Origin: Candidatus Babelota bacterium | GTDB lineage: Bacteria > Babelota > Babeliae > Babelales > Vermiphilaceae | Assembly (NCBI GenBank): GCA_029262615.1 | Contig: JAJCZD010000005.1 | Location: forward strand, 62,001-126,000 | DNA length: 64,000 nt | Reading direction: 5' to 3' | Shown: piece after piece, positions 1 to 8,663 of the stretch | Numbering within the stretch: the stretch's first letter is position 1 | Layout: every line of letters begins with the position of its first letter | Notes under the pieces: generated by a model | What the model saw: the letters and a program-made list of their open reading frames with translations, nothing else | Database searches by the model: none | Told to the model about the DNA's origin: nothing | Position numbers and translations under genes: made by a program

Positions 1-803
1 TAATGATAACCTTGTTTTCTAAATCTTTGTAAATTCTGAAAACGAACATTTGCCCATTTTAGCCTTCTTATTTTGCATTGATTAGTTCTTGCCAAAGTAA
101 AATTAAAATAGATTTCATATTCTGAAGCTGGTGAAGGATTAGAAAGATTTATAAAATCACAAAATGCTTTCCAAAACTCTCGATTATGTGTTTTTTCTAC
201 AACTTGAAATAGATCTTCTAAAACAGGCCGCTGAAATAGCATATGATGAGAAATACCTGAATGGTTTTTGTAAATTTTTTTAAAACCAGGAATTAATTTT
301 CGTGCATGAGTAAAATATGGGCCATGATTCTCAGTACCAGGGTTAAAATAACCTCCTCTTGTTTTCTTGTTATAAAAATTTACCGAGTTCAAAAAGACCG
401 TGTCTGAATCTAAAATAAGCACATTAGAGGAAAGACCAGGTATCAAAAATGATGCATATAATTTTAGAAGTTGTTGATAAATCCATCCAATTCTGTTTTT
501 TGGAGTATGTAAATACGTTTCTGCTCTTTTTTCATCTTTGAAAATCTGCAATGCAATGTCTTTTTTTGAAAAAGGATAGTTTTTTTCATCAAACCATTCA
601 GCATCTTCTGTTAATTTTTCCGCAGAAACTACGATTATTCGATTAATATTTTCCCCATATTTTCTTATTCCATTTATACATAAAGAAAGGGTTCGTTTAT
701 CTTTATTTGTGCAGGGAATGACAACATCAATGGATTCAGTAGAAAATTCATACGCATCCAAGGAAAAGGTGATTATAAGCAAACAAAGTAATTTATTAAG
801 CAT
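1..803 (-). CDS. Exported DUF6492-like glycosyltransferase, 3' end cut by window
   Basis: Reading the minus strand from ATG at 803 gives an open frame of at least 267 codons to the window edge, so the C-terminus is missing. The N-terminus (MLNKLLCLLIITFSLDAYEF) is a Sec-type signal peptide. The body has 'VVIPC' as a first beta strand, then 'LILDSDTVFLN', a DxD-type nucleotide-sugar/metal motif, and 'HHMLFQRPVLEDLF'. That set is typical of the DUF6492 group of GT-A-like transferases found in polysaccharide clusters. Its neighbours are more exported transferases on the same strand. Acceptor and donor cannot be told from sequence. Recognition of the family is from motifs only. Confidence 0.7.
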   Translation of the reverse strand, partial: MLNKLLCLLIITFSLDAYEFSTESIDVVIPCTNKDKRTLSLCINGIRKYGENINRIIVVSAEKLTEDAEWFDEKNYPFSKKDIALQIFKDEKRAETYLHTPKNRIGWIYQQLLKLYASFLIPGLSSNVLILDSDTVFLNSVNFYNKKTRGGYFNPGTENHGPYFTHARKLIPGFKKIYKNHSGISHHMLFQRPVLEDLFQVVEKTHNREFWKAFCDFINLSNPSPASEYEIYFNFTLARTNQCKIRRLKWANVRFQNLQRFRKQGYH

Positions 804-902
804 CAATTTCCCTTTTCTTTTCCAACACCTATTCTTCTCTTAATTTAAACCAATAGAAAGTTTGTTTTAAAATACTAAGTTAGAAAGAAATTATTCAATG
901 GT

Positions 903-1754
903 TTACCGATGATATCCATTCCAGGATACATGCCAATGATGAATTGCAAATGAATCTTTTAGGACCCATGTTTTTACTAAATTATCCCAATCTTGTTCTC
1001 TAACCCAAAAAGGAATCGGATAAAAATAAGAAATTGGGAAAGCAACTACCCTTTCAGGATAACTTGCTAAGAATTTTTTTATCTGATCACCAAAATAAAA
1101 AGGGCCAGTACGGTGGAGGGTTGACCAAAGATTTCTATCTTGTGTTGGGCGCGAACGAATATTGTTAATACATGCTTTCAAAATTGGGTGCCCAGGTATA
1201 GAAGCAATAATTCCATTAAAAACTCGGAAGTCAGACTCATATTGCAGGCCAGTATAAAAATCAAGATAATGATGAAAAATGTCAAATGGCTTTAAGCACT
1301 CAAAATCAGTATCCACATATAAACCACCAAATTTATTTAAAATTTCATATCGGGCAATATCTGATTTTTCACTTAGATTAATAGCTAGGTCATAAGCTTC
1401 TTGGTTTTGCAGACCAAATTCAGCAATGGCTTGGTCATCCCAAAACATAAATTCCCAATCAGGATGATTTTCAACCCACGTTTTGCGTAACTGTTGCTGC
1501 CGTTCAGGCAGCGGTGAGCCAACCCAAATATGATGTATTATTTTGGGAATTCTTGGCTCTTCTGAAAATTCCGGACTTTCAACTATAAACTTGTTATAGA
1601 GAGCTCGGTTTATTTTCATCCATTTACCAATTTTATGCCTATTAAAATGATTAGTACGACTCATAGAACTATCAAAATTAATTCCAAAGCCATTTGGTAT
1701 TTCAGCTTTTGTAATCAAACAAAAAGCGCAGAGTAATAATATATTTTTTTTCAT
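903..1754 (-). CDS. Exported DXD-motif glycosyltransferase (Gly_transf_sug/OCH1-like)
   Basis: This 283-residue protein has a signal peptide (MKKNILLLCAFCLITKAEIP) followed by a GT-A domain of the 'sugar-binding region containing DXD' family. Visible signatures are IPKIIHHIWVG near residues 69-79, FWDD near 104-107, KSDIARYEIL near 130-139 and GGLYVDTDFE, whose DTD (148-150) should bind Mn2+ and the nucleotide sugar. Family members transfer hexoses such as mannose, glucose or GlcNAc; the real donor is unknown. It is closely related to the proteins at 4197-5045 and 13687-14607. No membrane anchor other than the leader is evident, so it is predicted to be released outside the cytoplasm. Confidence 0.88.
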   Translation of the reverse strand: MKKNILLLCAFCLITKAEIPNGFGINFDSSMSRTNHFNRHKIGKWMKINRALYNKFIVESPEFSEEPRIPKIIHHIWVGSPLPERQQQLRKTWVENHPDWEFMFWDDQAIAEFGLQNQEAYDLAINLSEKSDIARYEILNKFGGLYVDTDFECLKPFDIFHHYLDFYTGLQYESDFRVFNGIIASIPGHPILKACINNIRSRPTQDRNLWSTLHRTGPFYFGDQIKKFLASYPERVVAFPISYFYPIPFWVREQDWDNLVKTWVLKDSFAIHHWHVSWNGYHR

Positions 1755-1822
1755 TACGTCTTCCTTATTTTTTTAGTACCATTTCACTTAAAGTTATAAC
1801 AATTTTTAAAAAAAGGATAAAA

Positions 1823-2488
1823 ATGCTTATTTGGTGCATTGCATTTTTTTGCGGTACTCTTTTTTGTACTCAAGATAATCAACAAATCTTTACTACCATT
1901 TACCAAAACAAAGTATGGGGAGATTCAGCTTCAGTTTCAGGTGTTGGTTCCAACCTAGAACAAACTAAGGTATTACGAGAAGAATTACCACAAATCCTGA
2001 AAACATTTAATATTAAAAGCATGCTAGATGCACCATGTGGCGATTGTTATTGGATTACAAAAATTTCTCTTCCGCTTGAAGTCTATATCGGTATTGATAT
2101 TGTTGAAGGAATTATAGCAAAAAATAAAGAACTGTTTGAAGACGAAAACCATACCTATTACCATCTTGATCTGATTCATGATCCACTACCAAAGGTTGAC
2201 TTAGTTCTGTGCCGGGACTGCTTAGTTCACTTCACTTTTGAACAAATAAAGCTAGCACTCAAAAACCTTAAAAATAGTGGTGCAACATATTTATTATTAA
2301 CAACTTTCTCTGGGAAAAGAAGAAATTATAATATAAAAATGGGTGATTGGCGGCCATTAAATTTTCAATTACCTCCATTTAATTTCCCAGAACCAATAAT
2401 GGAAATTAATGAAAATAATACACAATACAATAAAAGATTTAATGACAAAAGCTTAGGTTTATGGAAAATTGAAGATTTACCTATTTAA
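1823..2488 (+). CDS. Exported class I SAM-dependent methyltransferase
   Basis: The 221-residue product begins with a hydrophobic leader (MLIWCIAFFCGTLFC). It then shows a Rossmann methyltransferase: motif I 'LDAPCGDCYW', motif II 'YIGIDIV', and post-motif 'VDLVLCRDCLVHF'. The tail 'MGDWRPLNFQLPPFNFPEP' is a conserved block shared almost residue for residue with the product at 13010-13675. It probably methylates a sugar or a small acceptor, since both copies lie among glycosyltransferases. An A-rich stretch with AGGA lies just before the ATG. The gene is divergent from the upstream transferase and overlaps the end of the next minus-strand gene by 8 nt. An exported SAM enzyme would need SAM outside the bacterial cytoplasm. 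Confidence 0.8.
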   Translation: MLIWCIAFFCGTLFCTQDNQQIFTTIYQNKVWGDSASVSGVGSNLEQTKVLREELPQILKTFNIKSMLDAPCGDCYWITKISLPLEVYIGIDIVEGIIAKNKELFEDENHTYYHLDLIHDPLPKVDLVLCRDCLVHFTFEQIKLALKNLKNSGATYLLLTTFSGKRRNYNIKMGDWRPLNFQLPPFNFPEPIMEINENNTQYNKRFNDKSLGLWKIEDLPI

Positions 2489-3221
2489 TCTGATCTAACT
2501 TGATCCAGGGAGTTCCTCTCATAATAGAGCCGGGGCATCCTGGATATTGATGATAATTTCTTATATCTGATAAATGATAATGACAACATTGAATGTCCAG
2601 GCAAGGATTGTATAATTTAAACCCTGCATGATAAGCCCTAAAAGCAAATTTCGAATCACAATGAAGAATGCCCATAGTCAGATCGTCATTAAAGCGGCGA
2701 ATTGGTGATTGAAAAACCCAAACATCCTGGGAAGATATTTCTGGACGGCAATGCTGATGGAATTGTTTAAGCTCGCCATCTGGGGTTACATTCCATCTTG
2801 TTAGCACAAGCATCATATCTTTTTTAAAGGCAAAGTTATCTAACAATTTTAAAGAATCATTAAAATAAATGTCTGCATTACATAAAATTATTCGTTCATT
2901 TGGGCAGGTTTTATTAACCAAATTAAAAAAGTAACCATAGGTGGGCCTTGATTTTATATAAACTAAAGATAACTGGTTGCTTGCCTCTAGTTTTTTTAAG
3001 TAATCTAGTAATGGAGTATCGCCGGGCTCATCTCTTGAGGTATCATAGGCAATACAAACTGAACCAATTGATTCATGGTTAAGATTCGTTTCTAGGCACG
3101 TAATATATTCTTGTGCTCGCTCTTGGTTTGTTTCGTTATACAAGAAGGTATACATTTTGAATTTTGCACCAGTTATAGAAAAGACGATTAAATGCAGTAT
3201 AACTACTCTAAAGATCTTCAT
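2481..3221 (-). CDS. Exported putative glycosyltransferase, NADIYF family (paralogue 1 of 4)
   Basis: This 246-residue exported protein has leader MKIFRVVILHLIVFSITG. The family signature is 'YTFLYNE' and 'QEYITCL' near the N-terminus, 'SRPTYGYFF' (91-99), 'CNADIYFNDSL' (114-124), 'LTRWNV', 'SQDVWVF', and a Cys/His end 'DIQCCHYHLS' then 'IRNYH'. The order (strand, acidic D-x-Y, SQD, late His) fits a GT-A-like transferase with DIY in the place of a DXD motif. I recognise the pattern from bacterial glycan clusters but cannot name a characterised member. It overlaps its upstream neighbour (3208-4200) by 14 nt, suggesting translational coupling. Confidence 0.65.
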   Translation of the reverse strand: MKIFRVVILHLIVFSITGAKFKMYTFLYNETNQERAQEYITCLETNLNHESIGSVCIAYDTSRDEPGDTPLLDYLKKLEASNQLSLVYIKSRPTYGYFFNLVNKTCPNERIILCNADIYFNDSLKLLDNFAFKKDMMLVLTRWNVTPDGELKQFHQHCRPEISSQDVWVFQSPIRRFNDDLTMGILHCDSKFAFRAYHAGFKLYNPCLDIQCCHYHLSDIRNYHQYPGCPGSIMRGTPWIKLDQIK

Positions 3222-4200
3222 TATCTTCGTCCTTTAATGTTAATAGAGAATCTACTTCTATTTTTTGAAATGAATCATTAGTTGCAAAAATAACTCTTAC
3301 TTGATAAACATGCAAAAAATTTTTCTCCCACCTCCAGCTACCAGGCATAATAATGATTTTATGGTGGCCTGCTAGCTGAGCAATCAAACTAAAATATGAA
3401 TGTGATCTAATTAAATAATCACATTGGGACATAAGCCAGTAATCTCTTATTAATGCATCATTGCCATTATTGTCTTGGAAAAAATGATACTCGATATTAT
3501 CTTTTGCTACTTCTGCTTTCAGTATATTCGTTAAGTACTTTGGATCAGAATAATCTGTAAACAAATATACATGAAGTGGTGGATCTCCTAAATATGAAGA
3601 CAGATCTGTAATTTGGTCTATATAATACTGTGTAGGTGGAAATTTTGCCGGGTGCATTTTGTCAGAAAAACGAAATGAAGCCCCTCGTGTAATAGTTTTT
3701 CTGTTATATAGCTGTGATGAAAAAAGTGGCGAATCACTTTTGCTTGGTTTTCGTATATGTATTGCCACTGTTGCTGAAGTTGTTTTTTCAAGTGTAGGTA
3801 ATCTTTCTTTATTGATCGGTGTTAAGACTTCTTGCAAAAGTTCCTCAAACTCAGGATAGTCGAATCTATAGGTATAAGGATCACCAACATAGGTATAAAA
3901 ATTTTGTACAAATAAGCAATGACCAAGATATTTTAGTTGTTCTTTCAATTCATCTTCGTGCTTAAAGTTAATGGTACGATCATAATCCTTTCTTTTGGAG
4001 AAAAAAGTATCAATGCTTAATAAATTTGAATATACAAAAGGAGTATACTCAAATGCCAAATCATACTTATAGGATAACCATAAAGCTCTTATACAATTAA
4101 AAAAATTGTCTCCAAAACGACCTCCATTTAATTGGTAAGTAATACCATTTTGTGCATATAAAAAACCTATAAAAAAAAATAATACTAATTTTTTCTTCAT
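3208..4200 (-). CDS. Exported fucosyltransferase-like protein (HxR motif, GT11-like)
   Basis: The 330-residue product has a signal peptide (MKKKLVLFFFIGFLYAQ). 'GGRFGDNFFNCIRAL' (26-40) resembles the GGxGNQxFQ start of GT11 alpha-1,2-fucosyltransferases. 'VAIHIRKPSKSD' (145-156) matches the H-x-R donor-binding motif of alpha-1,2/1,6- and O-fucosyltransferases, though the usual G-D after R is changed. 'LFTDYSDPKYL' and 'CDYLIRSHSYFSLIAQLAG' are the later Rossmann elements. It is a paralogue of 7561-8640. GDP-fucose as donor fits the presence of Gmd in the same cluster, but this is inferred. Start and stop codons overlap neighbours by 4 nt upstream and 14 nt downstream. Confidence 0.7.
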   Translation of the reverse strand: MKKKLVLFFFIGFLYAQNGITYQLNGGRFGDNFFNCIRALWLSYKYDLAFEYTPFVYSNLLSIDTFFSKRKDYDRTINFKHEDELKEQLKYLGHCLFVQNFYTYVGDPYTYRFDYPEFEELLQEVLTPINKERLPTLEKTTSATVAIHIRKPSKSDSPLFSSQLYNRKTITRGASFRFSDKMHPAKFPPTQYYIDQITDLSSYLGDPPLHVYLFTDYSDPKYLTNILKAEVAKDNIEYHFFQDNNGNDALIRDYWLMSQCDYLIRSHSYFSLIAQLAGHHKIIIMPGSWRWEKNFLHVYQVRVIFATNDSFQKIEVDSLLTLKDEDNEDL

Positions 4201-5045
4201 CTTTTTTTATTCCAAGAAACATGCCAATGATGTACTGCAAATGTATTGGGAGTTACCCAAATTTTTTTCATTTGGTCCATCGGCTTATTATTGAGCCAAT
4301 GGGGAACAGGATAAAAATATTCAAAAGGAAATGCAACAATATTCTTTGCACCTTTTTCCAAAATACTACGCATACATTTTGAAAGTAGCCCTGGCCCAGT
4401 TCTTTGCAGAGTAGATACTAAGTGATAATCATTTACAGGCCTACAAACAATATTATCAATACATTTTTTTAAAATTGGATGTCCGGGAGCTGAACCTATT
4501 AATGCGTTAATAACATAAAACTCTGGTACAAAGTGAGTTCCCACATAAAAATCTAAACAATGGTGAAAAAGATCAAATCTTTGTAAGGCTTCAAAATCAG
4601 TATCGACATATAACCCTCCATGCCTATACAAAATTTCATAACGTGCAATATCGGATTTCTCCGCCCAGTTAATAGCCGCATCGTATGCTTTTTGGTTTTG
4701 CAGACCAAATTCTGCAATTGCTTTATCATCCCAAAACATAAATTCCCAATCAGGGTGCACATCAATCCATGTTTGACGCATTTTTTTTTGAATTTCAGGA
4801 ATTGGCGATCCTACCCAAATATGATGAATAATTTTTGGAATCCGAAGTTGTTCAGAATAGTGTGGATTTTCGATAAAATTCGTATACAAATCTTTTGCAA
4901 CATGCATGGCTTGGTCCATTTTATCCGCTCTAAACTTGGGTGAGCTTTGCATGGAACTAATAAAGTCTATATCTAATTCATGGATAGAATGAGCTGAAAT
5001 TACCAAACCTTGCCATAACAAACCAAATAAAATTTTTTTCTTCAT
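4197..5045 (-). CDS. Exported DXD-motif glycosyltransferase (Gly_transf_sug/OCH1-like)
   Basis: A 282-residue close paralogue of the protein at 903-1754. It has leader MKKKILFGLLWQGLVISAHS, IPKIIHHIWVG at 69-79, KSDIARYEIL at 130-139 and the catalytic DTD at 148-150 in the same spacing. It keeps the C-terminal 'FAVHHWHVSW' block, so the active site looks intact. The ATG follows an AGGAA ribosome site, and the gene overlaps the next one by 4 nt, so the two are probably co-translated. Sequence divergence from its paralogue is concentrated between residues 155 and 260, where acceptor specificity usually lies in GT-A enzymes. Donor and acceptor unknown. Confidence 0.88.
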   Translation of the reverse strand: MKKKILFGLLWQGLVISAHSIHELDIDFISSMQSSPKFRADKMDQAMHVAKDLYTNFIENPHYSEQLRIPKIIHHIWVGSPIPEIQKKMRQTWIDVHPDWEFMFWDDKAIAEFGLQNQKAYDAAINWAEKSDIARYEILYRHGGLYVDTDFEALQRFDLFHHCLDFYVGTHFVPEFYVINALIGSAPGHPILKKCIDNIVCRPVNDYHLVSTLQRTGPGLLSKCMRSILEKGAKNIVAFPFEYFYPVPHWLNNKPMDQMKKIWVTPNTFAVHHWHVSWNKKR

Positions 5046-5059
5046 AAAATTCCTTTTTA

Positions 5060-5785
5060 TTAATGTACTATCTTCTCTAATTTCATTGGATTCATTGCCC
5101 GCATTTGGCTCATATCGGGCGCTACATCAGAATAGTTTCTTATATTTGAAAGATGTAAATGGCAACATTGAATCGACAAGCATGGATTATAAACTCTAAA
5201 CCCAGCCTTAATAGTACGATAAGCAAATTTGCCATCACAATGCAATAAACCTAATTCAAGATTATCATCAAAACGACGGTCAATCGGCGCTTTGAATATC
5301 CATACATCTTGAGAGAGAGCTAATCTAAAAAGTTGCAATGCACCGTTTCTTTGCACGTCCCAACGGGTTAAAGCAAACACCATATCTTTTTCAAAGTCAA
5401 AATTCTCAAGAACATGAAGGGTATCATTAAAATAAATATCACCGTTTGCGATAATAATAATCTCATTCTTGAATTCATTATTTGCGTGTTCAAAAAAGTT
5501 GCCAAATGTTGGCCTGCTTTTTATATAATTTATAGTAATTAAACCTTCTTCTTCAAGAGATTGCAAATAATCTAAAAGTTGTATATTTCCATTCTCATCC
5601 TTACTTGTATCATACATTACATGAATATAATCAATTAAAGGATGAGCAAGATTTTTCTCTAAACAAGTCATGTATTCTTGCCTACGAATTTGTTTTTTTT
5701 CATTATATAAAAAAGTATATAATTTGCATGTCTGCGCTTTACAGAAACCTATAAAAAATAAACTCAGTAGATATTTATATTTCAT
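5060..5785 (-). CDS. Exported putative glycosyltransferase, NADIYF family (paralogue 2 of 4)
   Basis: The 241-residue protein has leader MKYKYLLSLFFIGFCKAQ and the same order of motifs as the product at 2481-3221: 'YTFLYNE', 'SRPTFGNFF', 'ANGDIYFNDTL' near 113-123, 'LTRWDV', 'SQDVWIF', 'SIQCCHLHLSNIRNY'. Here the Asn-Ala of the NADIYF core is Asn-Gly, the only visible change in the putative metal site. It sits 14 nt downstream of 5800-6750 and 14 nt upstream of 4197-5045, so it belongs to the same transcript. Function is inferred to be sugar transfer to an exported or host acceptor. Confidence 0.65.
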   Translation of the reverse strand: MKYKYLLSLFFIGFCKAQTCKLYTFLYNEKKQIRRQEYMTCLEKNLAHPLIDYIHVMYDTSKDENGNIQLLDYLQSLEEEGLITINYIKSRPTFGNFFEHANNEFKNEIIIIANGDIYFNDTLHVLENFDFEKDMVFALTRWDVQRNGALQLFRLALSQDVWIFKAPIDRRFDDNLELGLLHCDGKFAYRTIKAGFRVYNPCLSIQCCHLHLSNIRNYSDVAPDMSQMRAMNPMKLEKIVH

Positions 5786-5799
5786 ATCTTATCTTCTAC

Positions 5800-6750
5800 T
5801 TATTTTGTTAATGATTGTTCGGGGTTAGAAATCATAAACTCTGCTTTTGTTTCATTAATTAAGTCAATCCAATATTGAGCATATAATTTTTCTTTTCTAA
5901 ACGTTCTTTGGCCAAATTCTTCATATTTTTTCTCTAAAAATTCTTGAGTTATTTGATTCCAATTTTTGATTATTAATACTGGTAAATCCTCAAAAACGGG
6001 GTCTATGGTACTACTTTCCACAATTGGAATCGCTCCCATAACCATTGCTTCCCAAGTCCTATGGCAATCAAGGCCATTGCCCAAAGGGCTAACAACAAAT
6101 TTTGAGCGTGCTAAATCCCTCAAATACTCTACATAATTTTTACGTGGTGTAATAGAACAAAATGATTGAGCTTTAAAATAATCATAAACAGGCTTTCTTT
6201 TATTTATATTGGTGCTAACGTTTATGTTAACGTAAACAAGTTCGTCTCGTTCAATTTTCTCAGAAAGCACTTGATCTATCAATTTTGTTTTACCATGTGG
6301 CCAATAAGCATTTGCAAAGCCAATTGGAATCACCACTAATTTAGGATGATTAAATCCAGTATTTCGTGCAAACCATGCAATAATTTTGTCTTCTTCTAGA
6401 AATTTTTTAAATCTTGGCTTTATTGTCAGATCACTCTGATGGGTAATTAAAATATAAGGTACGGTAATTTCTGGATGAACTAATTTAAAAAAATGATCTA
6501 AGAAATCGCCATGCACAAAGATGGTATCTCCTGCCTTCATTTTATCTGTATCTAAGGGAACACATGTTTCGTCATAAATAAATTTGATAAAAGAGCGAAA
6601 AGTATCAGGAGAAATATAAGGATAACTGGATTTTCTAAGAGCATGATTTAATTGTGCTTTGTGCCCGATCCACCCTAGTGAAGGAACAATAAGTTCTTTA
6701 CCAAATAAACTTCCCACTATTAGGCATTGGAAAATCATAAAAATCCACAC
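5800..6750 (-). CDS. Exported exostosin-like glycosyltransferase
   Basis: The 316-residue product has a leader (MWIFMIFQCLIVGSLFG). It shows the GT-B exostosin/GT47-like C-terminal block: 'LVYVNINVSTN' (161-171), 'LRDLARSKFVVSPLGNG' (210-226), 'DCHRTWEAMVMGAIPIV' (228-244), then 'LPVLIIKNW'. This donor half is shared with plant and bacterial exostosin-domain transferases. It is a full-length paralogue of 8664-9584. Exostosin enzymes add uronic acids, galactose, xylose or GlcNAc; the donor is not readable here. The gene is 9 nt from the next downstream start on one side and 14 nt on the other, consistent with an operon. Confidence 0.72.
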   Translation of the reverse strand: MWIFMIFQCLIVGSLFGKELIVPSLGWIGHKAQLNHALRKSSYPYISPDTFRSFIKFIYDETCVPLDTDKMKAGDTIFVHGDFLDHFFKLVHPEITVPYILITHQSDLTIKPRFKKFLEEDKIIAWFARNTGFNHPKLVVIPIGFANAYWPHGKTKLIDQVLSEKIERDELVYVNINVSTNINKRKPVYDYFKAQSFCSITPRKNYVEYLRDLARSKFVVSPLGNGLDCHRTWEAMVMGAIPIVESSTIDPVFEDLPVLIIKNWNQITQEFLEKKYEEFGQRTFRKEKLYAQYWIDLINETKAEFMISNPEQSLTK

Positions 6751-6759
6751 GTTGTTCTC

Positions 6760-7512
6760 CTAAGGTATATTTTTAGAAATTTGCGCCACTGTTTGCCAAC
6801 GGGTCGCTTTAAGGTCATTGCCACGAGGTGGGAATTTGAGATTATAATTTCTTACATTTGATAAATGATAATGGCAACACTGCACATCTAAGCAGGGATT
6901 GTATACTTTATAACCAGCAATAGATGCTTGATAAGCAATTTTTGGATCACAACGAAGAACACCAAGTGCAATAGTATCACTTTGGAATTTTCTTATTGGG
7001 CTTTGGAACATCCAGACATCTTGGGACAGTGTTCGAGGCTTTCCTCGATTATCCAAAAATTGTTGCAGTTTTCCCTCTTTGGTCACATCCCATCGAGTTA
7101 GTGCAAGAAATGTATTAGTAAAATCCAAATCATCTAATAAGCATAAGGTGTCATTAAAATAAATATCGGCATTAGTTATAATTATTTTTCTATTTAAAAA
7201 TTCATTATTTGCCAATTCAAAAAAATAACCAAAGGTTGGTCGCTCTTCTTTGTATCGAAGTTCAATACAGCCTTCTTGCTCTTTTTGTAATAAATAATCT
7301 AATAAAGGATTAGAATCAGTATCTTTAGAAGGATCATAGATTATAATTATTTGGCCAATACTATTATGAGAAATGTTCATTTCTAAACAATACATATATT
7401 CTTGTATCCGATTTTCTTTTTGCTCATTATACAAAAAGGTCATCAGGACAAATTGAGTAGCATAAATGGCTTGGCTTAACCCAAATAAAAAAATAATAAC
7501 TAATTTTGGCAC
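6760..7512 (-). CDS. Exported putative glycosyltransferase, NADIYF family (paralogue 3 of 4)
   Basis: A 250-residue member of the family at 2481, 5060 and 9649. The leader is MPKLVIIFLFGLSQAIYA. Signatures are 'MTFLYNEQKENR', 'ERPTFGYFF', 'NADIYFNDTL' starting at residue 114, 'LTRWDV', 'SQDVWMF', 'DVQCCHYHLSNVRNY'. The conserved 'CDPKIAYQASIAGYKVYNP' between them is probably the acceptor-side helix and strand. It is the first of a run with 5800-6750 downstream, after a 48-nt gap from 7561-8640. Intact, with all family motifs present. Confidence 0.66.
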   Translation of the reverse strand: MPKLVIIFLFGLSQAIYATQFVLMTFLYNEQKENRIQEYMYCLEMNISHNSIGQIIIIYDPSKDTDSNPLLDYLLQKEQEGCIELRYKEERPTFGYFFELANNEFLNRKIIITNADIYFNDTLCLLDDLDFTNTFLALTRWDVTKEGKLQQFLDNRGKPRTLSQDVWMFQSPIRKFQSDTIALGVLRCDPKIAYQASIAGYKVYNPCLDVQCCHYHLSNVRNYNLKFPPRGNDLKATRWQTVAQISKNIP

Positions 7513-7560
7513 TCTTTTCCTTTTTTTATTGTTTTACTGATCATATAATAATTTTAAAAA

Positions 7561-8640
7561 CTATATAAGTGCAGAATTTGGCACATCAATAACACTAGTA
7601 CTTTGGTCTTCTTCAGGAATATCAAGAGCTTCTTTAACCAGCTTTTTAATAAGACAAAAATTATTTTCTTCCTCATAATAACTAAAAGTTAATCTTTGGA
7701 TCCGCTTATTGATCGGAACTAATAATTGTACTTTGTCAATAACAAGAGCATTTCCCTGCCAATAAAAGTGAGCTGGTCTGAATACAACCTTGTGTTCTCC
7801 AATTAATTGCGCACTTTTTGCAAAATTAGACTCAGAGCGAATTAGAACATCAAAAAGGCTCATATAATAAAGGTCTTCCACCACATTAGTATTAAAATTA
7901 TTATGATTACGTCTACAATCAATAATGATATTTAGATTTGGCGGTATTACTTTATTAAAATGTTCTAACAAACGACTTGGGTTTGGATCATCGGTAAACA
8001 AATAGGCATATATTGGTTGATTATCAGTTAAATATGACAACAATATAAGTAGGTTTATAAAATACTGTTCCGGAGGAAATTTATCTGGCCATACCCGATC
8101 TGCGTATTTCTTTCTTTTTGGAAGATTATATGATTGGGTAGAATACAAAGGAAGATCAAAGCCTCCTCCTTTACGAATATGTAGTGCAACCGTAATATAG
8201 TTCCTATCTAATTTTTTTTCTTGTGGATTTTTAGGTGAAAACATTTTTTTTAAAGTTGCTTTAAAAGAAGTATGACTTCTACAAAAATCATAAAGGTTTT
8301 CAGTTTTTGAATAATAATGTGATTCAAACAAAATATCCGGCTCCTTTTTGTGCAAAGTAATATCCTTACTGGAAGATACGTGCACTCTTTTTTTATACTT
8401 TGTAGTTGGCAATTTGTTTTCAAAAATAGATAATTGTAGTTGATCAGCATATTTAAAATGTCTATAAAAAAAAGGAATATTATATATATAAGAGTAAAAT
8501 TTACACTTGGCGCAGTTCATGATGGTATCACCCAACCGCCCACCATTTAGTTTATATGTAATTGCTCGTCTAGCATTAATATAAGTATGAAAAAAAATTA
8601 ACAAAATGAACGAATTTGTAGCACCCATCCTCATCTTCAT
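7561..8640 (-). CDS. Exported fucosyltransferase-like protein (HxR motif)
   Basis: The 359-residue paralogue of 3208-4200. Its leader is longer (MKMRMGATNSFILLIFFHTY); Met3 or Met5 could also be the start, and none would change the mature protein. 'LNGGRLGDTIMNCAKC' begins the fold. 'VALHIRKGGGFD' (151-162) is closer to the H-x-R-x-G-D donor motif of GDP-fucose enzymes than the sister copy. 'LFTDDPNPSRLLEHF' and 'FDVLIRSESNFAKSAQLIG' complete the donor domain. A 23-residue C-terminal tail after 'VKEALD' has no counterpart in the sister. Assigned to fucose transfer by motif only. Confidence 0.68.
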   Translation of the reverse strand: MKMRMGATNSFILLIFFHTYINARRAITYKLNGGRLGDTIMNCAKCKFYSYIYNIPFFYRHFKYADQLQLSIFENKLPTTKYKKRVHVSSSKDITLHKKEPDILFESHYYSKTENLYDFCRSHTSFKATLKKMFSPKNPQEKKLDRNYITVALHIRKGGGFDLPLYSTQSYNLPKRKKYADRVWPDKFPPEQYFINLLILLSYLTDNQPIYAYLFTDDPNPSRLLEHFNKVIPPNLNIIIDCRRNHNNFNTNVVEDLYYMSLFDVLIRSESNFAKSAQLIGEHKVVFRPAHFYWQGNALVIDKVQLLVPINKRIQRLTFSYYEEENNFCLIKKLVKEALDIPEEDQSTSVIDVPNSALI

Positions 8641-8663
8641 TAATCTAACCCCTAAAAAGTAAT